From: Actinosynnema sp. ALI-1.44
Lineage (GTDB): Bacteria > Actinomycetota > Actinomycetes > Mycobacteriales > Pseudonocardiaceae
NCBI RefSeq assembly: GCF_001984155.1
Contig: NZ_MTQO01000054.1
Span: forward strand, 434,001 to 498,000
Direction: 5' to 3'
DNA: 64,000 nucleotides
Shown one piece after another: positions 1-8,934 of the stretch. Position 1 is the first letter of the stretch, and each line of letters begins with the position of its first letter. Below the pieces are notes generated by a model. The model did no database searches and had not been told where the DNA came from. It saw only the letters and a list, made by a program, of their open reading frames with translations. Both the position numbers and the translations under genes were made by a program.

Positions 1-1
1 G

Positions 2-184
2 ACCGAGTTGGAGGACTCCGACGCGCGCCGTCTGGTGGACTTCGCGGCGGGTCTGGTTTTCGCCCTTCGAGGCGATATGGACAAGGTCACCAACAAAGTG
101 TTCTTGATCTCACCACCCAACGTCGACGTCAGCGCCGAGGAGCGGCGCAGGCTCGCCGAGGGTGGGTTCGCCAGCAGGGGCTGA
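2..184 (+). CDS. sepF: Cell division protein SepF, C-terminal part
   Basis: Only the last 60 residues are in the window; the start lies upstream. They include the SepF ending with [12 protein letters not shown], then a short stretch with [12 protein letters not shown] and a charged tail. SepF anchors FtsZ to the membrane and acts early in division-septum assembly in Gram-positive bacteria. The reading frame opens at base 2 and stops at TGA 182-184, 19 bases before yggT. The order sepF-yggT-divIVA is the usual actinobacterial end of the division and cell-wall cluster and supports the call. Confidence 0.88.
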   Translation, partial: TELEDSDARRLVDFAAGLVFALRGDMDKVTNKVFLISPPNVDVSAEERRRLAEGGFASRG

Positions 185-203
185 CCAATGGCAGAGTTGT
201 AAC

Positions 204-488
204 GTGGAACCAGTGCTTCTAGCCGTTTGGTACGTGTTGTTCGCCTTCTGGCTACTGCTCACCGCTCGTGTCATCGTGGAGCTCGTCCGGGCGTTCGCCC
301 GGGAGTGGCATCCGGCAGGCGGGGTTGCGGTCGCGCTGGAGACCATCTACACAGTGACGGACCCTCCGGTCCGGCTGTTCCGTCGGTTGATCCCGATGGT
401 TCGGATCGGAGGCGTAGGACTGGACTTATCGATTATGGTGCTGCTGCTGGTCGTGTTCATCGGAATGCGACTGGTGTATCCAGGGTGA
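204..488 (+). CDS. YggT family membrane protein
   Basis: The product has 94 residues, the normal YggT size. There are two hydrophobic segments, residues about 5-22 (PVLLAVWYVLFAFWLLLTAR) and about 72-92 (LDLSIMVLLLVVFIGMRLVY), around the family motif TDPPVRLFRRLIP. I chose GTG at 204 because it begins the conserved part; an in-frame GTG at 162 would overlap sepF and add an unconserved leader. YggT proteins are small inner-membrane proteins of poorly defined function, placed beside sepF and divIVA across actinobacteria and linked to division or osmotic stress. Confidence 0.85.
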   Translation: MEPVLLAVWYVLFAFWLLLTARVIVELVRAFAREWHPAGGVAVALETIYTVTDPPVRLFRRLIPMVRIGGVGLDLSIMVLLLVVFIGMRLVYPG

Positions 489-534
489 CGGGGAACCCTG
501 GTGCCCGCAGGCCGTGAGTGCGTGAGGTGATCTG

Positions 535-1374
535 ATGTCGTTGACCCCCGCTGACGTGCATAACGTCGCGTTCAGCAAGCCTCCTATCGGGAAGCGGGGC
601 TACAACGAGGACGAGGTGGACGCGTTCCTCGACCTGGTCGAGGGAGAGCTTGCCCGGCTGATCGAGGAGAACAACGACCTGCGTGCGCAGGTCGAGCAGC
701 TGGACGCGCAGCTCGAGGCGTCGCGCGCGGATCTGGACGACGCCAGGGCCAACCTCTCCTCCGGCCCGCCGACCCGCGTCGTGGACGAGCCGCCACCCTC
801 GCGGCGCCTGACGCCTGTGCCACCGCCGAGTGCGATGGAGCAGACCAACCCGGGCGCAGGTGGGGGGGACCACCACGTCCAGGCAGCCAAGGTGCTCGGT
901 CTCGCCCAGGAGATGGCCGACCGGCTCACCGGCGAGGCCAAGGCCGAGTCGGACGGCATGCTCGCGGAGGCCCGCACCAAGGCCGAGCAGCTGCTCTCCG
1001 AGGCGCGCGCCAAGTCGGACACCATGATCAACGAGTCCCGTACCCGGGCCGAGACCATGCTGAACGACGCGCGGACCCGTGCCGAGACGCTGACCAGGGA
1101 AGCCCGTGACAAGGCGACCACGCTGGAGCGCGAGGCGCAGCGCAAGCACACCGAGCTGATCGGCTCGGCGCAGCAGGAGCGGATGACCCTCGAGAAGAAG
1201 CTGGACACGCTGCGGACCTTCGAGCGCGAGTACCGCACTCGCCTGAAGACGCTGCTGCAGTCGTCCTTGCGCGAACTGGAGGACCGGGCACCGGCGGCAC
1301 CGTCGTCGGAGGGGAGCCGGTCGTCCAGCCAGCAGGGTTACTCGTTCGGTCCGCGCGCGGCCGAAGCCGGCTGA
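535..1374 (+). CDS. divIVA: DivIVA/Wag31 polar growth scaffold
   Basis: The 279-residue protein has the DivIVA N-terminal lipid-binding domain ([23 protein letters not shown], then [13 protein letters not shown]) followed by coiled coil to about residue 75. A Pro/Gly-rich linker comes next (residues about 77-115), then a long second coiled coil rich in Ala, Glu and Arg (residues about 118-250). DivIVA (Wag31 in mycobacteria) marks cell poles and directs tip growth in actinobacteria. ATG 535 follows a good ribosome site (GAGGTGA). Size, domain order and location all fit; the call is secure. Confidence 0.95.
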   Translation: MSLTPADVHNVAFSKPPIGKRGYNEDEVDAFLDLVEGELARLIEENNDLRAQVEQLDAQLEASRADLDDARANLSSGPPTRVVDEPPPSRRLTPVPPPSAMEQTNPGAGGGDHHVQAAKVLGLAQEMADRLTGEAKAESDGMLAEARTKAEQLLSEARAKSDTMINESRTRAETMLNDARTRAETLTREARDKATTLEREAQRKHTELIGSAQQERMTLEKKLDTLRTFEREYRTRLKTLLQSSLRELEDRAPAAPSSEGSRSSSQQGYSFGPRAAEAG

Positions 1375-1393
1375 GCCCGGTCTGACCTGAAAG

Positions 1394-2173
1394 ATGCTCT
1401 ATCTGGTCCTGTTGCTCGTGGTGGTGTCGCTCGGTCTGCTGATCGCGGCGCTGACCACGGCCAACACGCTGTGGGCATGGATCTCCGTGCTGATCAGCGT
1501 GGTCGCGGCCGTGCTGCTCGTGCTCGACTGGGTCAAGAACAGGCGTCGTCGGTCGCAGGAGGATCCTGCGGCCGACCACGCGCCTGGACCCGACGACCCC
1601 GAGCGGGACGAGTCTCCGGCGGCGCAGCTCGATCCCCGGACGGATTCACGGACCGATTCCCGACCGGTCACCGCACCCGCGGGACCGTCCGCCGATCGGA
1701 TCCCGGACAGCGAGTTCGACGAGTCGTTCGAGGCGTTCGAACAGCAGATGCGGGACTCCGGTCCGAAGGAACCCGCGTTCGACCCGCCTGTCTTCGGGGA
1801 GCCGCCCTTCGGCACGAACCAGCCGGAGCCGGTGACGGCGATCCAGGACGCCGTGCCGAGCGACGTCCCACCGCCGGACCCGGTCACACCGCCCGAGCCG
1901 GTCACGGCCGTCCAGCAGCCGGTGCTCGACGAGAACGTCGAGCCGCTGGAGGAGAACACGGACGCCACCGACCTGCTGGTGGTCAGCGAGCTGCAGGACG
2001 AGGTGGTCGTGATCGACGAGCGGCCGCGCTACCACCTGAGCTCCTGCGCCTGGCTGGGCGAACGCCCGGTGATGGGGTTGCCGATCGCCGAGGCGCGCGA
2101 CCTCGGGTTCACGCCGTGTTCGCTGTGCGCGCCGGACTCGACGCTGGCCGCGCGGCAGAGGGCTCGCTCGTAA
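1394..2173 (+). CDS. Conserved membrane-anchored protein of unknown function
   Basis: The 259-residue protein begins with two closely spaced hydrophobic segments (residues about 1-22 and 26-45) and a basic stop (KNRRRR). A long acidic, Pro-rich, low-complexity region follows (about 50-200). The C-terminal domain of about 50 residues carries HLSSCAWL and, further on, GFTPCSLCAPDSTL. The three cysteines (CAW, CSLC) with the His resemble a small metal site; this is an inference. The gene starts 20 bases after divIVA and is probably co-transcribed with it. I know no assigned function. Confidence 0.75.
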   Translation: MLYLVLLLVVVSLGLLIAALTTANTLWAWISVLISVVAAVLLVLDWVKNRRRRSQEDPAADHAPGPDDPERDESPAAQLDPRTDSRTDSRPVTAPAGPSADRIPDSEFDESFEAFEQQMRDSGPKEPAFDPPVFGEPPFGTNQPEPVTAIQDAVPSDVPPPDPVTPPEPVTAVQQPVLDENVEPLEENTDATDLLVVSELQDEVVVIDERPRYHLSSCAWLGERPVMGLPIAEARDLGFTPCSLCAPDSTLAARQRARS

Positions 2174-2194
2174 CCCGTTTGCCGGTGTTTGTAC

Positions 2195-2440
2195 CCTAGG
2201 GAGTACAGGCACCGATCCGGCCATCACCGGGGAGCCTCCGGAAGAACAGGTCGCGAGCCCCCAGGGGGACACGACCTCAGTAGAACCGGACGGGTAGGCC
2301 CGTCACAGCCGTCAACGAGTGGTTCTCGTCTCACTGTGACTTGTCACTGTGACGAGGGCAACCGGGGTGGTACCGCGGTACGCCGGGAAAGCCCGGCGCG
2401 TCGTCCCCAGGTTTGGGCAGACGACCGCGAGAGGCACCCG
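2195..2440 (+). promoter_or_regulatory. T-box leader of ileS (tRNA-Ile sensor)
   Basis: The leader has the invariant T-box element TGGTACCGCGG at 2368-2378; its TGGT pairs with the ACCA end of uncharged tRNA. A short Stem I lies near 2208-2245 with a candidate specifier codon ATC (Ile) at 2223-2225 in the loop CCATCACCGG. A near-perfect hairpin spans about 2324-2356, built on two copies of TCACTGTGAC. A further hairpin (GTCGTC...GACGAC, 2400-2426) leads into the GAGAGG ribosome site at 2429-2434. There is no U-run after the hairpin, so control is probably at translation initiation, as known for actinobacterial ileS T-boxes. Confidence 0.9.
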
Positions 2441-2443
2441 GAC

Positions 2444-5400
2444 ATGCCGTACCCCAAGGCCACCCACGGCGGCGAGGCGACCGTGCCCGCCCAGCCGTCC
2501 TTCCCGAAGCTCGAGGCCGAGGTACTCCAGTACTGGGAGATCGACCGGACGTTCACCGCGTCGGTCGAGGCACGGCCCGCGGGCGACAACGGCTCGAACG
2601 AGTTCGTGTTCTACGACGGCCCGCCGTTCGCCAACGGTCTGCCGCACTACGGCCACCTGCTGACCGGCTACGTCAAGGACGTCGTCCCGCGCTTCCAGAC
2701 GATGAAGGGCAAGCACGTCGAGCGCCGCTTCGGCTGGGACACCCACGGCATGCCCGCCGAGGTGACCGCGGAGAAGGAACTCGGCTTCAAGACCAAGGCC
2801 GACATCGAGGACTTCGGCGTCGCCGCGTTCAACGAGGCGTGCCGCAAGTCCGTGCTGCGGTTCACCTCCGAGTGGCGCGACTACGTCACCCGCCAGGCAC
2901 GCTGGGTCGACTTCGACAACGACTACAAGACGCTCGACCTCGACTACATGGAGAGCGTCATCTGGGCGTTCAAGTCCTTGTGGGACAAGGGCTTGATCTA
3001 CGAGGGCTTCAAGGTGATGTGGTACTGCTGGCGTTGCGAGACGCCGCTGTCCAACACCGAGACCAAGATGGACGAGGTCTACAAGGACCGGCAGGACCCG
3101 GCCGTCACGGTCAGCCTGCGGCTGGACAGCGGCGAGGAGGCGCTGGTCTGGACGACCACGCCGTGGACGCTGCCGAGCAACCTCGCCGCGGCCGTGCACC
3201 CGGACGTCGACTACGTGACGGTGGAGCACGACGGCCACCGCTACATCCTCGCGGAGGCGCGCCTCGGTGCGTACGCGCGTGAGCTCGGTGAGGACGCCGC
3301 CGAGCGGGTTGTCGCACGGTTCAAGGGAACCGAACTCCTCGGCCGCCGTTACCGGCCGCCGTTCGACTTCTTCTACGGCAAGCAGCCCAACGCGCACCAG
3401 ATCCTGGCCGCTGACTACGTCACGACCGACGACGGTACGGGCATCGTCCACATCGCACCGGCCTACGGTGAAGAGGACAAGGTCGTCACGGACGCGGCGA
3501 GCATCACGGTCGTCGGCCCGGTCAACCCGCACGGCGAGTTCACCGACGAGGTGCCGCCGTACGAGGGCATGCACGTGTTCGACGCCAACAAGGTGATCAT
3601 CCGCGACCTCAAGGACGCGGGATTGCTGCTGCGGCACGAGACCTACGACCACCCGTACCCGCACTGCTGGCGTTGCGACAACCCGCTCATCCAGCGTGCC
3701 GTGTCGTCGTGGTTCGTCGCGGTGACGCAGTTCCGTGACCGCATGGTCGAGTTGAACCAGCAGATCGAGTGGGTTCCCGGGCACATCAAGGACGGCCAGT
3801 TCGGCAAGTGGCTGGCCAACGCGATCGACTGGGGCATCTCGCGAAACCGGTACTGGGGTTCGCCGATCCCGGTGTGGCGCTCGGACAACCCCGAGTACCC
3901 GCGCGTGGACGTCTACGGCTCGCTGGACGACATCGAGCGTGATTTCGGTGTCCGCCCAACGGATCTGCACCGGCCCGCGGTCGACGAGCTGGTCCGCCCG
4001 AACCCGGACGACCCGACCGGCAAGTCGATGATGCGCCGCGTTCCCGAGGTGCTGGACTGCTGGTTCGACTCCGGGTCGATGCCGTTCGCCCAGGTGCACT
4101 ACCCGTTCGAGAACCGCGACTGGTTCGACCACCACTACCCCGGCGACTTCATCGTCGAGTACAACGGTCAGACGCGTGGCTGGTTCTACCTGATGCACGT
4201 GCTGGCGACGGCGCTGTTCGACCGGCCCGCGTTCCGCAACTGCATGGCGCACGGGATCGTGCTCGGCGACGACGGGCAGAAGATGTCCAAGTCGCTGAAG
4301 AACTACCCGGACGTCAACGAGGTGTTCGAGCGGGACGGCTCGGACGCGATGCGCTGGTTCCTGATGGCGTCGCCGATCCTGCGTGGTGGCAACCTGATCG
4401 TCACCGAGCGGGGAATCCGCGACGCTGTCCGGCAAGCGGTGCTGCCGCTGTGGAACTCGTACTACTTCCTCGCGTTGTACGCCAACGCCGAGGGCGTGGA
4501 GGGGACCTGGCGGACCGACAGCACGCACGTGCTCGACCGCTACATCCTTGCCAAGACACATGATCTGGCCGCGACGGTGCGCGTCGGGTTGGAGACGTAC
4601 GACATCTCCGGCGCGTGCGCCGCGGTCCGTGAGTACCTGGAGGTGCTGACCAACTGGTACGTGCGGCGCTCGCGCGACCGGTTCTGGGCGGGCGACAAGG
4701 ACGCGATCGACACGCTGCACACCGTGCTCGAAGTTGTCAGCCGGTTGGCCGCGCCGCTGCTTCCGTTGACGACGGAAACGGTGTGGCGTGGGCTGACTGG
4801 CGAGCGTTCCGTGCACATGACCGACTGGCCGTCGGAGGAGTTGCTGCCTGCCGACGACGCGTTGGTCGCGGGTATGGACCGCGTGCGTCAGGTCGCTTCG
4901 GCGGCGTTGTCGTTGCGCAAGGCCAACAAGCTGCGCGTGCGGTTGCCGTTGGCGCGTCTGGTGATCGCGGCCGAGGACGCCGCCGTGCTCGAACCGTTCA
5001 CCGAGCTGCTGCAGGACGAGGTCAACGTCAAGCAGGTCGAGCTGACTACGGATGTGGCCGCGCACGGGCACTTCGAGCTCGCGGTGAACGCGCGTGCGGC
5101 CGGCCCGCGGCTGGGCAAGGACGTGCAGACCGTGATCAAGGCCGTCAAGGCCGGTGAGTGGTCCACGGCCGAGTCGGGCGCGGTCGTCGCGGCCGGGATC
5201 GAGCTGCTGGAAGGGGAGTACGAGCGCAGGCTGGTCACCGGTGACCACGGTGTGGCGGCTCCGCTGCCGGGTGGTTCGGGGCTGTGCGTGCTGGACACGG
5301 ACGTCACGCCCGAACTGTCCGACGAAGGCGTCGTGCGCGACCTCATCCGGGTCGTGCAGCAGGCGCGGCGGTCGGCCGGTCTGGACGTGGCCGACCGGAT

Positions 5401-5575
5401 CCTGCTGGTGCTCGAAGTCCCCGGCGAGGTCGAGCGGGCGGCACGGCACCACGAGGCCTTCGTGGCGTCGGAAACCCTTGCGGAATCGGTGACCTACGGT
5501 CCAGTTGGGCCGGACGCCGAAGAGGGCGCGGTCGGCGACGGTGTGGCTGTTCGGGTGGGCGTCAGCAAGAAATAG
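2444..5575 (+). CDS. ileS: Isoleucyl-tRNA synthetase
   Basis: This cytoplasmic class I synthetase charges tRNA-Ile. The 1043-residue protein shows the HIGH-type motif as HYGH (in [18 protein letters not shown]), a CP1 editing domain, paired Cys motifs ([18 protein letters not shown]), and KMSKS in [14 protein letters not shown]. It has the C-terminal anticodon-binding domain. The length and motif wording match the long, eukaryote-like IleS type. ATG 2444 is chosen because it follows the T-box and GAGAGG; the open frame runs upstream to 2189 only through the leader. A 1165-codon antisense frame is a GC shadow. Confidence 0.97.
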   Translation: MPYPKATHGGEATVPAQPSFPKLEAEVLQYWEIDRTFTASVEARPAGDNGSNEFVFYDGPPFANGLPHYGHLLTGYVKDVVPRFQTMKGKHVERRFGWDTHGMPAEVTAEKELGFKTKADIEDFGVAAFNEACRKSVLRFTSEWRDYVTRQARWVDFDNDYKTLDLDYMESVIWAFKSLWDKGLIYEGFKVMWYCWRCETPLSNTETKMDEVYKDRQDPAVTVSLRLDSGEEALVWTTTPWTLPSNLAAAVHPDVDYVTVEHDGHRYILAEARLGAYARELGEDAAERVVARFKGTELLGRRYRPPFDFFYGKQPNAHQILAADYVTTDDGTGIVHIAPAYGEEDKVVTDAASITVVGPVNPHGEFTDEVPPYEGMHVFDANKVIIRDLKDAGLLLRHETYDHPYPHCWRCDNPLIQRAVSSWFVAVTQFRDRMVELNQQIEWVPGHIKDGQFGKWLANAIDWGISRNRYWGSPIPVWRSDNPEYPRVDVYGSLDDIERDFGVRPTDLHRPAVDELVRPNPDDPTGKSMMRRVPEVLDCWFDSGSMPFAQVHYPFENRDWFDHHYPGDFIVEYNGQTRGWFYLMHVLATALFDRPAFRNCMAHGIVLGDDGQKMSKSLKNYPDVNEVFERDGSDAMRWFLMASPILRGGNLIVTERGIRDAVRQAVLPLWNSYYFLALYANAEGVEGTWRTDSTHVLDRYILAKTHDLAATVRVGLETYDISGACAAVREYLEVLTNWYVRRSRDRFWAGDKDAIDTLHTVLEVVSRLAAPLLPLTTETVWRGLTGERSVHMTDWPSEELLPADDALVAGMDRVRQVASAALSLRKANKLRVRLPLARLVIAAEDAAVLEPFTELLQDEVNVKQVELTTDVAAHGHFELAVNARAAGPRLGKDVQTVIKAVKAGEWSTAESGAVVAAGIELLEGEYERRLVTGDHGVAAPLPGGSGLCVLDTDVTPELSDEGVVRDLIRVVQQARRSAGLDVADRILLVLEVPGEVERAARHHEAFVASETLAESVTYGPVGPDAEEGAVGDGVAVRVGVSKK

Positions 5576-5591
5576 CTCACATGTCGCGCGG

Positions 5592-5620
5592 TTGACACTT
5601 CTGGCATGCTCCCCTGAATG
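5592..5620 (+). promoter_or_regulatory. Candidate promoter for the penicillin-binding protein gene
   Basis: A perfect -35 hexamer TTGACA (5592-5597) is followed after 17 bases by TGAATG (5615-5620), a weak -10. It lies in the only gap between ileS and the next gene, 38 bases ahead of the GTG. The -35 is convincing, the -10 is not. Confidence 0.35.
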
Positions 5621-5657
5621 GGGTGGGGTTGACCCAATACAGCGGGGGTATACCGAA

Positions 5658-7304
5658 GTGACTGAGGGCAAGAGACGCGCGATCATCATTGGCGGGGCCC
5701 TGGCAGCGGTGGCGATCATCGTTGCCGGGGTCCTCGTCTTATGGCCGACGTCCTCCGACAGCAAACCGGCGGCGGCGACGGACGGCCCCGAGGTCCCGAC
5801 GATCGCCAACCAGGGACCAGCGGCCGGTCAGGTGCTCGACTCGTTCCTGAAGGTCCTGACCTCGGGCGACTCGGCCGCGGCCGCGCTGCTGACCGACAAC
5901 CCCACCGCCGCACAGGAAGCCATCACCGCGCTGCACAAGAACATTCCCGCGGGGTCGCTGGTCTACACCCGTGCGTCCTCGGCGAGTCCCACGCAGGGTG
6001 CCAAAACGGTTACCGCGCCCGTTGACGCGAAGCTGACCGTCGCCAGCCCGAATCCGTGGAAGACGTCGGTCCAATTGGCCGAGATCAACGGCAAGTGGGT
6101 GGTGAAGTGGGCGCCGACGGTGATCCACCCGAAGCTGCAGGCGGGGCAGACCGTCGCGGTGATCGGCAAGGTCGGCACATCCGGACAGCCCGCGGTGCTC
6201 GGCGAGGACGGCCAGCCGATCGCCGTCTGGGACGGCACGACGGCGAAGCCGACGGACCCCAAGATCTCCCCGTTGCTGATGAAGACCCTCGTCGGCGGCA
6301 CGAGGGGCGGGTCGACGGACACCCGGTACGTCGCGATCGTCGACGCGGCGGGCAAGGAGGTGGGCGAGCCGCTGTTCGGCACGAAACCGGCGGAAACGGC
6401 CACCGAGGCGCTGAAGTCGACGCTGAACGGCAAGATCGCCGTCGCCGCGCAGAACGCGGTGGACAAGGCGAGCCTGCCGACCATGCTGGTGGCGATCAAG
6501 CCGTCGACCGGCGGGATCCTCGCGGTGACGCAGAACGACGCGGCGGGCAGCGCGCTCACCGCGCTCAACGGCCTCTACGCACCCGGTTCCTCGTTCAAGA
6601 TCGTCACCGCGGCCGCGGCCATCCAGCAGGCGAACCTGAACCCGGAGTCCCCGGTGGAGTGTCCCGCCGAGGCGAACATCGGCGGCAGGCGGCTGAAGAA
6701 CGCGGACTTCCAAGTGGCCGGTGCGAACCTGCGCAAGGCGTTCGCCCGCTCGTGCAACACGACGTTCGGCCAGATCGCCAGCCAACTGCCCGCCGACGGC
6801 CTGCTGACGGCCGCGAACCAGTTCGGCCTGAACGCGGACTACGACATCTCCGGCATCAAGACCGAACTGGGCAAGGTCGAGGCCGCGGGCAGCGCCGTGC
6901 AGCGCGTGGAGGACAGCATCGGCCAGGGCCGGATCCAGGCCTCGCCGCTGGGCATGGCGGTGGTGGCCGCGACCGTCGCGGCGAAGAAGGCCGTCACCCC
7001 GTCGCTGGTCAAGACCGAGAAAACCCAGGTGCTGACCGGTTACCAGGCCCCGCCGGCCGCGGTGCTCGGCCAGATCCAGTCGATGATGGCCGACGTGGTG
7101 TCGTCGGGGACGGCGACGGAGCTGAAGAGGTTCAGATCGGTCTACGGCAAGACCGGTACGGCGGAAACCGAAAGCCAGGGCGACAACGCGCACGGCTGGT
7201 TCGTCGGCGTCCGCGGCGACGTGGCCTTCGCGGTCCTGGTCAAGGACGGCAAGACGTCCGCGCAGGCGGTGAGCGTGACGTCGGCGTTCCTCAGCGGCTT
7301 CTGA
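5658..7304 (+). CDS. Penicillin-binding protein (transpeptidase) with NTF2-like N-terminal domain
   Basis: The protein is about 548 residues. An N-terminal signal anchor (IIIGGALAAVAIIVAGVLVLW, residues about 9-29) is followed by an NTF2-like MecA-N-type domain (about 50-155) and a dimerisation-like region. The transpeptidase domain shows the three active-site motifs: SSFK (APGSSFKIVTA, about residue 315), SCN (FARSCNTTFGQ) and KTG (YGKTGTAE). It should cross-link peptidoglycan outside the membrane. GTG 5658 is chosen because it precedes the basic N-terminus and anchor and follows GGGGG; earlier codons run into ileS. No glycosyltransferase domain is present, so this is class B type. Confidence 0.9.
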   Translation: MTEGKRRAIIIGGALAAVAIIVAGVLVLWPTSSDSKPAAATDGPEVPTIANQGPAAGQVLDSFLKVLTSGDSAAAALLTDNPTAAQEAITALHKNIPAGSLVYTRASSASPTQGAKTVTAPVDAKLTVASPNPWKTSVQLAEINGKWVVKWAPTVIHPKLQAGQTVAVIGKVGTSGQPAVLGEDGQPIAVWDGTTAKPTDPKISPLLMKTLVGGTRGGSTDTRYVAIVDAAGKEVGEPLFGTKPAETATEALKSTLNGKIAVAAQNAVDKASLPTMLVAIKPSTGGILAVTQNDAAGSALTALNGLYAPGSSFKIVTAAAAIQQANLNPESPVECPAEANIGGRRLKNADFQVAGANLRKAFARSCNTTFGQIASQLPADGLLTAANQFGLNADYDISGIKTELGKVEAAGSAVQRVEDSIGQGRIQASPLGMAVVAATVAAKKAVTPSLVKTEKTQVLTGYQAPPAAVLGQIQSMMADVVSSGTATELKRFRSVYGKTGTAETESQGDNAHGWFVGVRGDVAFAVLVKDGKTSAQAVSVTSAFLSGF

Positions 7305-7374
7305 ACCGTACTTTCGTCTCCTGTGGAGGACCCGGCAGCCCTGGTTGCATATTGGCGACCTGAGGAGGCACTTG

Positions 7375-8619
7375 GTGAACCCACTGCTGCGCGGGGCTGT
7401 GACCTGCGGGATCGTCGTCGGCTCGCTGATCGCCGCGGCACCGCTCGCGATCGCGCGGACCGACAGCCGCGACTGCTTCGACCCCGCCGCGCCGATGACG
7501 GTGTCCGAGCGCAGGCTGGATCTCGCGGTTCCGCAGGAGATCCTTCGCCGCAGCGGGTTCGACCGGTTCGGGACCAAGTTCCGGCGCGCGCTGTGCGCGG
7601 TGGGGTCCAGGTACACGGCCGCACTGTTGGTGAAGGCCGAGGGCATTGCCCTGTGGCGTGCGGCGGTCGACCGGGTGCAGGGCCGTGGCCCGGCGGGCGG
7701 CGACCTCGCGCGTGCCGACGACCGCCCGCTGTACTGGGCACGCCTGGAGCTGACCAGGAGCCTGCGGCAATGGCAGCCCCGGTTCCCGCTGTCTCCCACG
7801 GCCCGGACCGAGCTGATCAACTCGATGGAGACCAGCTCACGCGGTCAGAACTCGGTGTTCTTCCCGCCCGGTCTCAAGCACGTGATGGTCAGCGGGTTCG
7901 ACCCGTTCCAGTTGGATGGCGACATCCGCCGCAGCAACCCGTCCGGCGCGACCGCGTTGGCACTCGACGGTGTCGTCCTGCGGACCCCGTCCGGCCCGGC
8001 ACTCGTGCGGACGGCGATGTTCCCGGTGCTGTGGAGCCCCTTCGAGGCGGGAATGGTGGAACGCACCTTCCTGCCGGTCATGCCGGAACTGGACATGTTC
8101 ACGACGGTCAGCCAGGGCCGGGTCGGGCGAATCGACATCGAGCGCCACAACGGCCGCTGGCACACCGGCCTTGACAACGACAACGAGGTCCGGGCAACCA
8201 CGATCCCCGTTCCCAGCGGCATTCCCACGGTCACCCCGCAGCCCGAGTTCGTGCCGACGACCCTGCCGTACGAGAAGATCGTCGCCGCGGCCACCGGCCG
8301 GTTCCCCGTCTACGACAACACGTCGGTCACCGAGATCCCGCCTGGAGCAACCACTCCCGTGGTCTCGCCGACCGGCCCGACACCGGGTTCGGTCGCGCGT
8401 GCTGGCGGCGGCGGGAGCTACCTGTCCAACGAGATCGCCTACCGCACAACGCTTCTGCGTGACGCGTTGGAACTCGAGGTTCCCGGTGGTCACGTGCACA
8501 CGCCGGTCCTGCAGTTCTCGCCCGACAACACCAGCGCGGTGACCGACCCGGTGTTCGAAGCCAACCGCGCCGACATCGTGGCCCAGATCCGCAGGATCAT
8601 CGAAACCGCGTTGTCCTGA
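7375..8619 (+). CDS. Secreted pyroglutamyl-peptidase I (C15)-like protein with Cys-to-Ser change
   Basis: The protein has about 414 residues with an N-terminal signal peptide (to about residue 28, ending AIA-RTD). From about residue 170 it matches peptidase family C15: VSGFDPF at 172-178, then NPSGATALALDG, then GRIDIER with the Glu at about 256. Near the end comes SYLSNEIAYR (about 348-357) and GGHVHTP. In C15 enzymes the triad is Glu-Cys-His, with Cys in a YxCN context; here that position is Ser (about 351). It is also secreted and twice the usual length of about 215. GTG 7375 follows GAGGAGG. It may be inactive or use Ser. Confidence 0.72.
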   Translation: MNPLLRGAVTCGIVVGSLIAAAPLAIARTDSRDCFDPAAPMTVSERRLDLAVPQEILRRSGFDRFGTKFRRALCAVGSRYTAALLVKAEGIALWRAAVDRVQGRGPAGGDLARADDRPLYWARLELTRSLRQWQPRFPLSPTARTELINSMETSSRGQNSVFFPPGLKHVMVSGFDPFQLDGDIRRSNPSGATALALDGVVLRTPSGPALVRTAMFPVLWSPFEAGMVERTFLPVMPELDMFTTVSQGRVGRIDIERHNGRWHTGLDNDNEVRATTIPVPSGIPTVTPQPEFVPTTLPYEKIVAAATGRFPVYDNTSVTEIPPGATTPVVSPTGPTPGSVARAGGGGSYLSNEIAYRTTLLRDALELEVPGGHVHTPVLQFSPDNTSAVTDPVFEANRADIVAQIRRIIETALS

Positions 8620-8631
8620 CATACTCGTTCG

Positions 8632-8922
8632 GTGGGATTCCGTTTCGCTGTCCGGGTCAAACCCGGTGCGCGCAAGGACCGGATCGGCGGCCGATGGGGT
8701 GAGAACGCTCTCATCGTTGCTGTCGCCGCACCCGCGGTCGAAGGCAAGGCCAACGAGCACCTGTGCGCCGTTCTGGCCAAGGCTTTCGGTGTGCGCAAGG
8801 CGGATGTGTCGCTTGTGGCAGGTGAACGAGGCCGGGACAAGGTTGTCGAGCTGTCGCCCGCACCAACCGGTGCCGCCGAACGGCTCAACGAGCTGCTGGA
8901 CCTGAGCACTGTGGACAGATGA
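8632..8922 (+). CDS. DUF167 (YggU) family protein
   Basis: The 96-residue protein has the compact family pattern: FAVRVKPGARKDRI, then NALIVAVAAPAVEGKANEHL, then LVAGERGRDKVVEL. This is a small cytoplasmic alpha/beta fold found in all domains, with no settled function. The GTG start at 8632 is 12 bases after the preceding stop. Although the gene often sits near yggT, here it is 8 kb away. Confidence 0.85.
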   Translation: MGFRFAVRVKPGARKDRIGGRWGENALIVAVAAPAVEGKANEHLCAVLAKAFGVRKADVSLVAGERGRDKVVELSPAPTGAAERLNELLDLSTVDR

Positions 8923-8934
8923 GACAATGCTCGG

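Noticed and set aside
2312-5809. A 1165-codon open frame antisense to ileS
   Set aside because: Composition (runs of His, Arg, Val, Gly) and lack of motifs mark it as a GC-driven shadow of ileS, which is certain.
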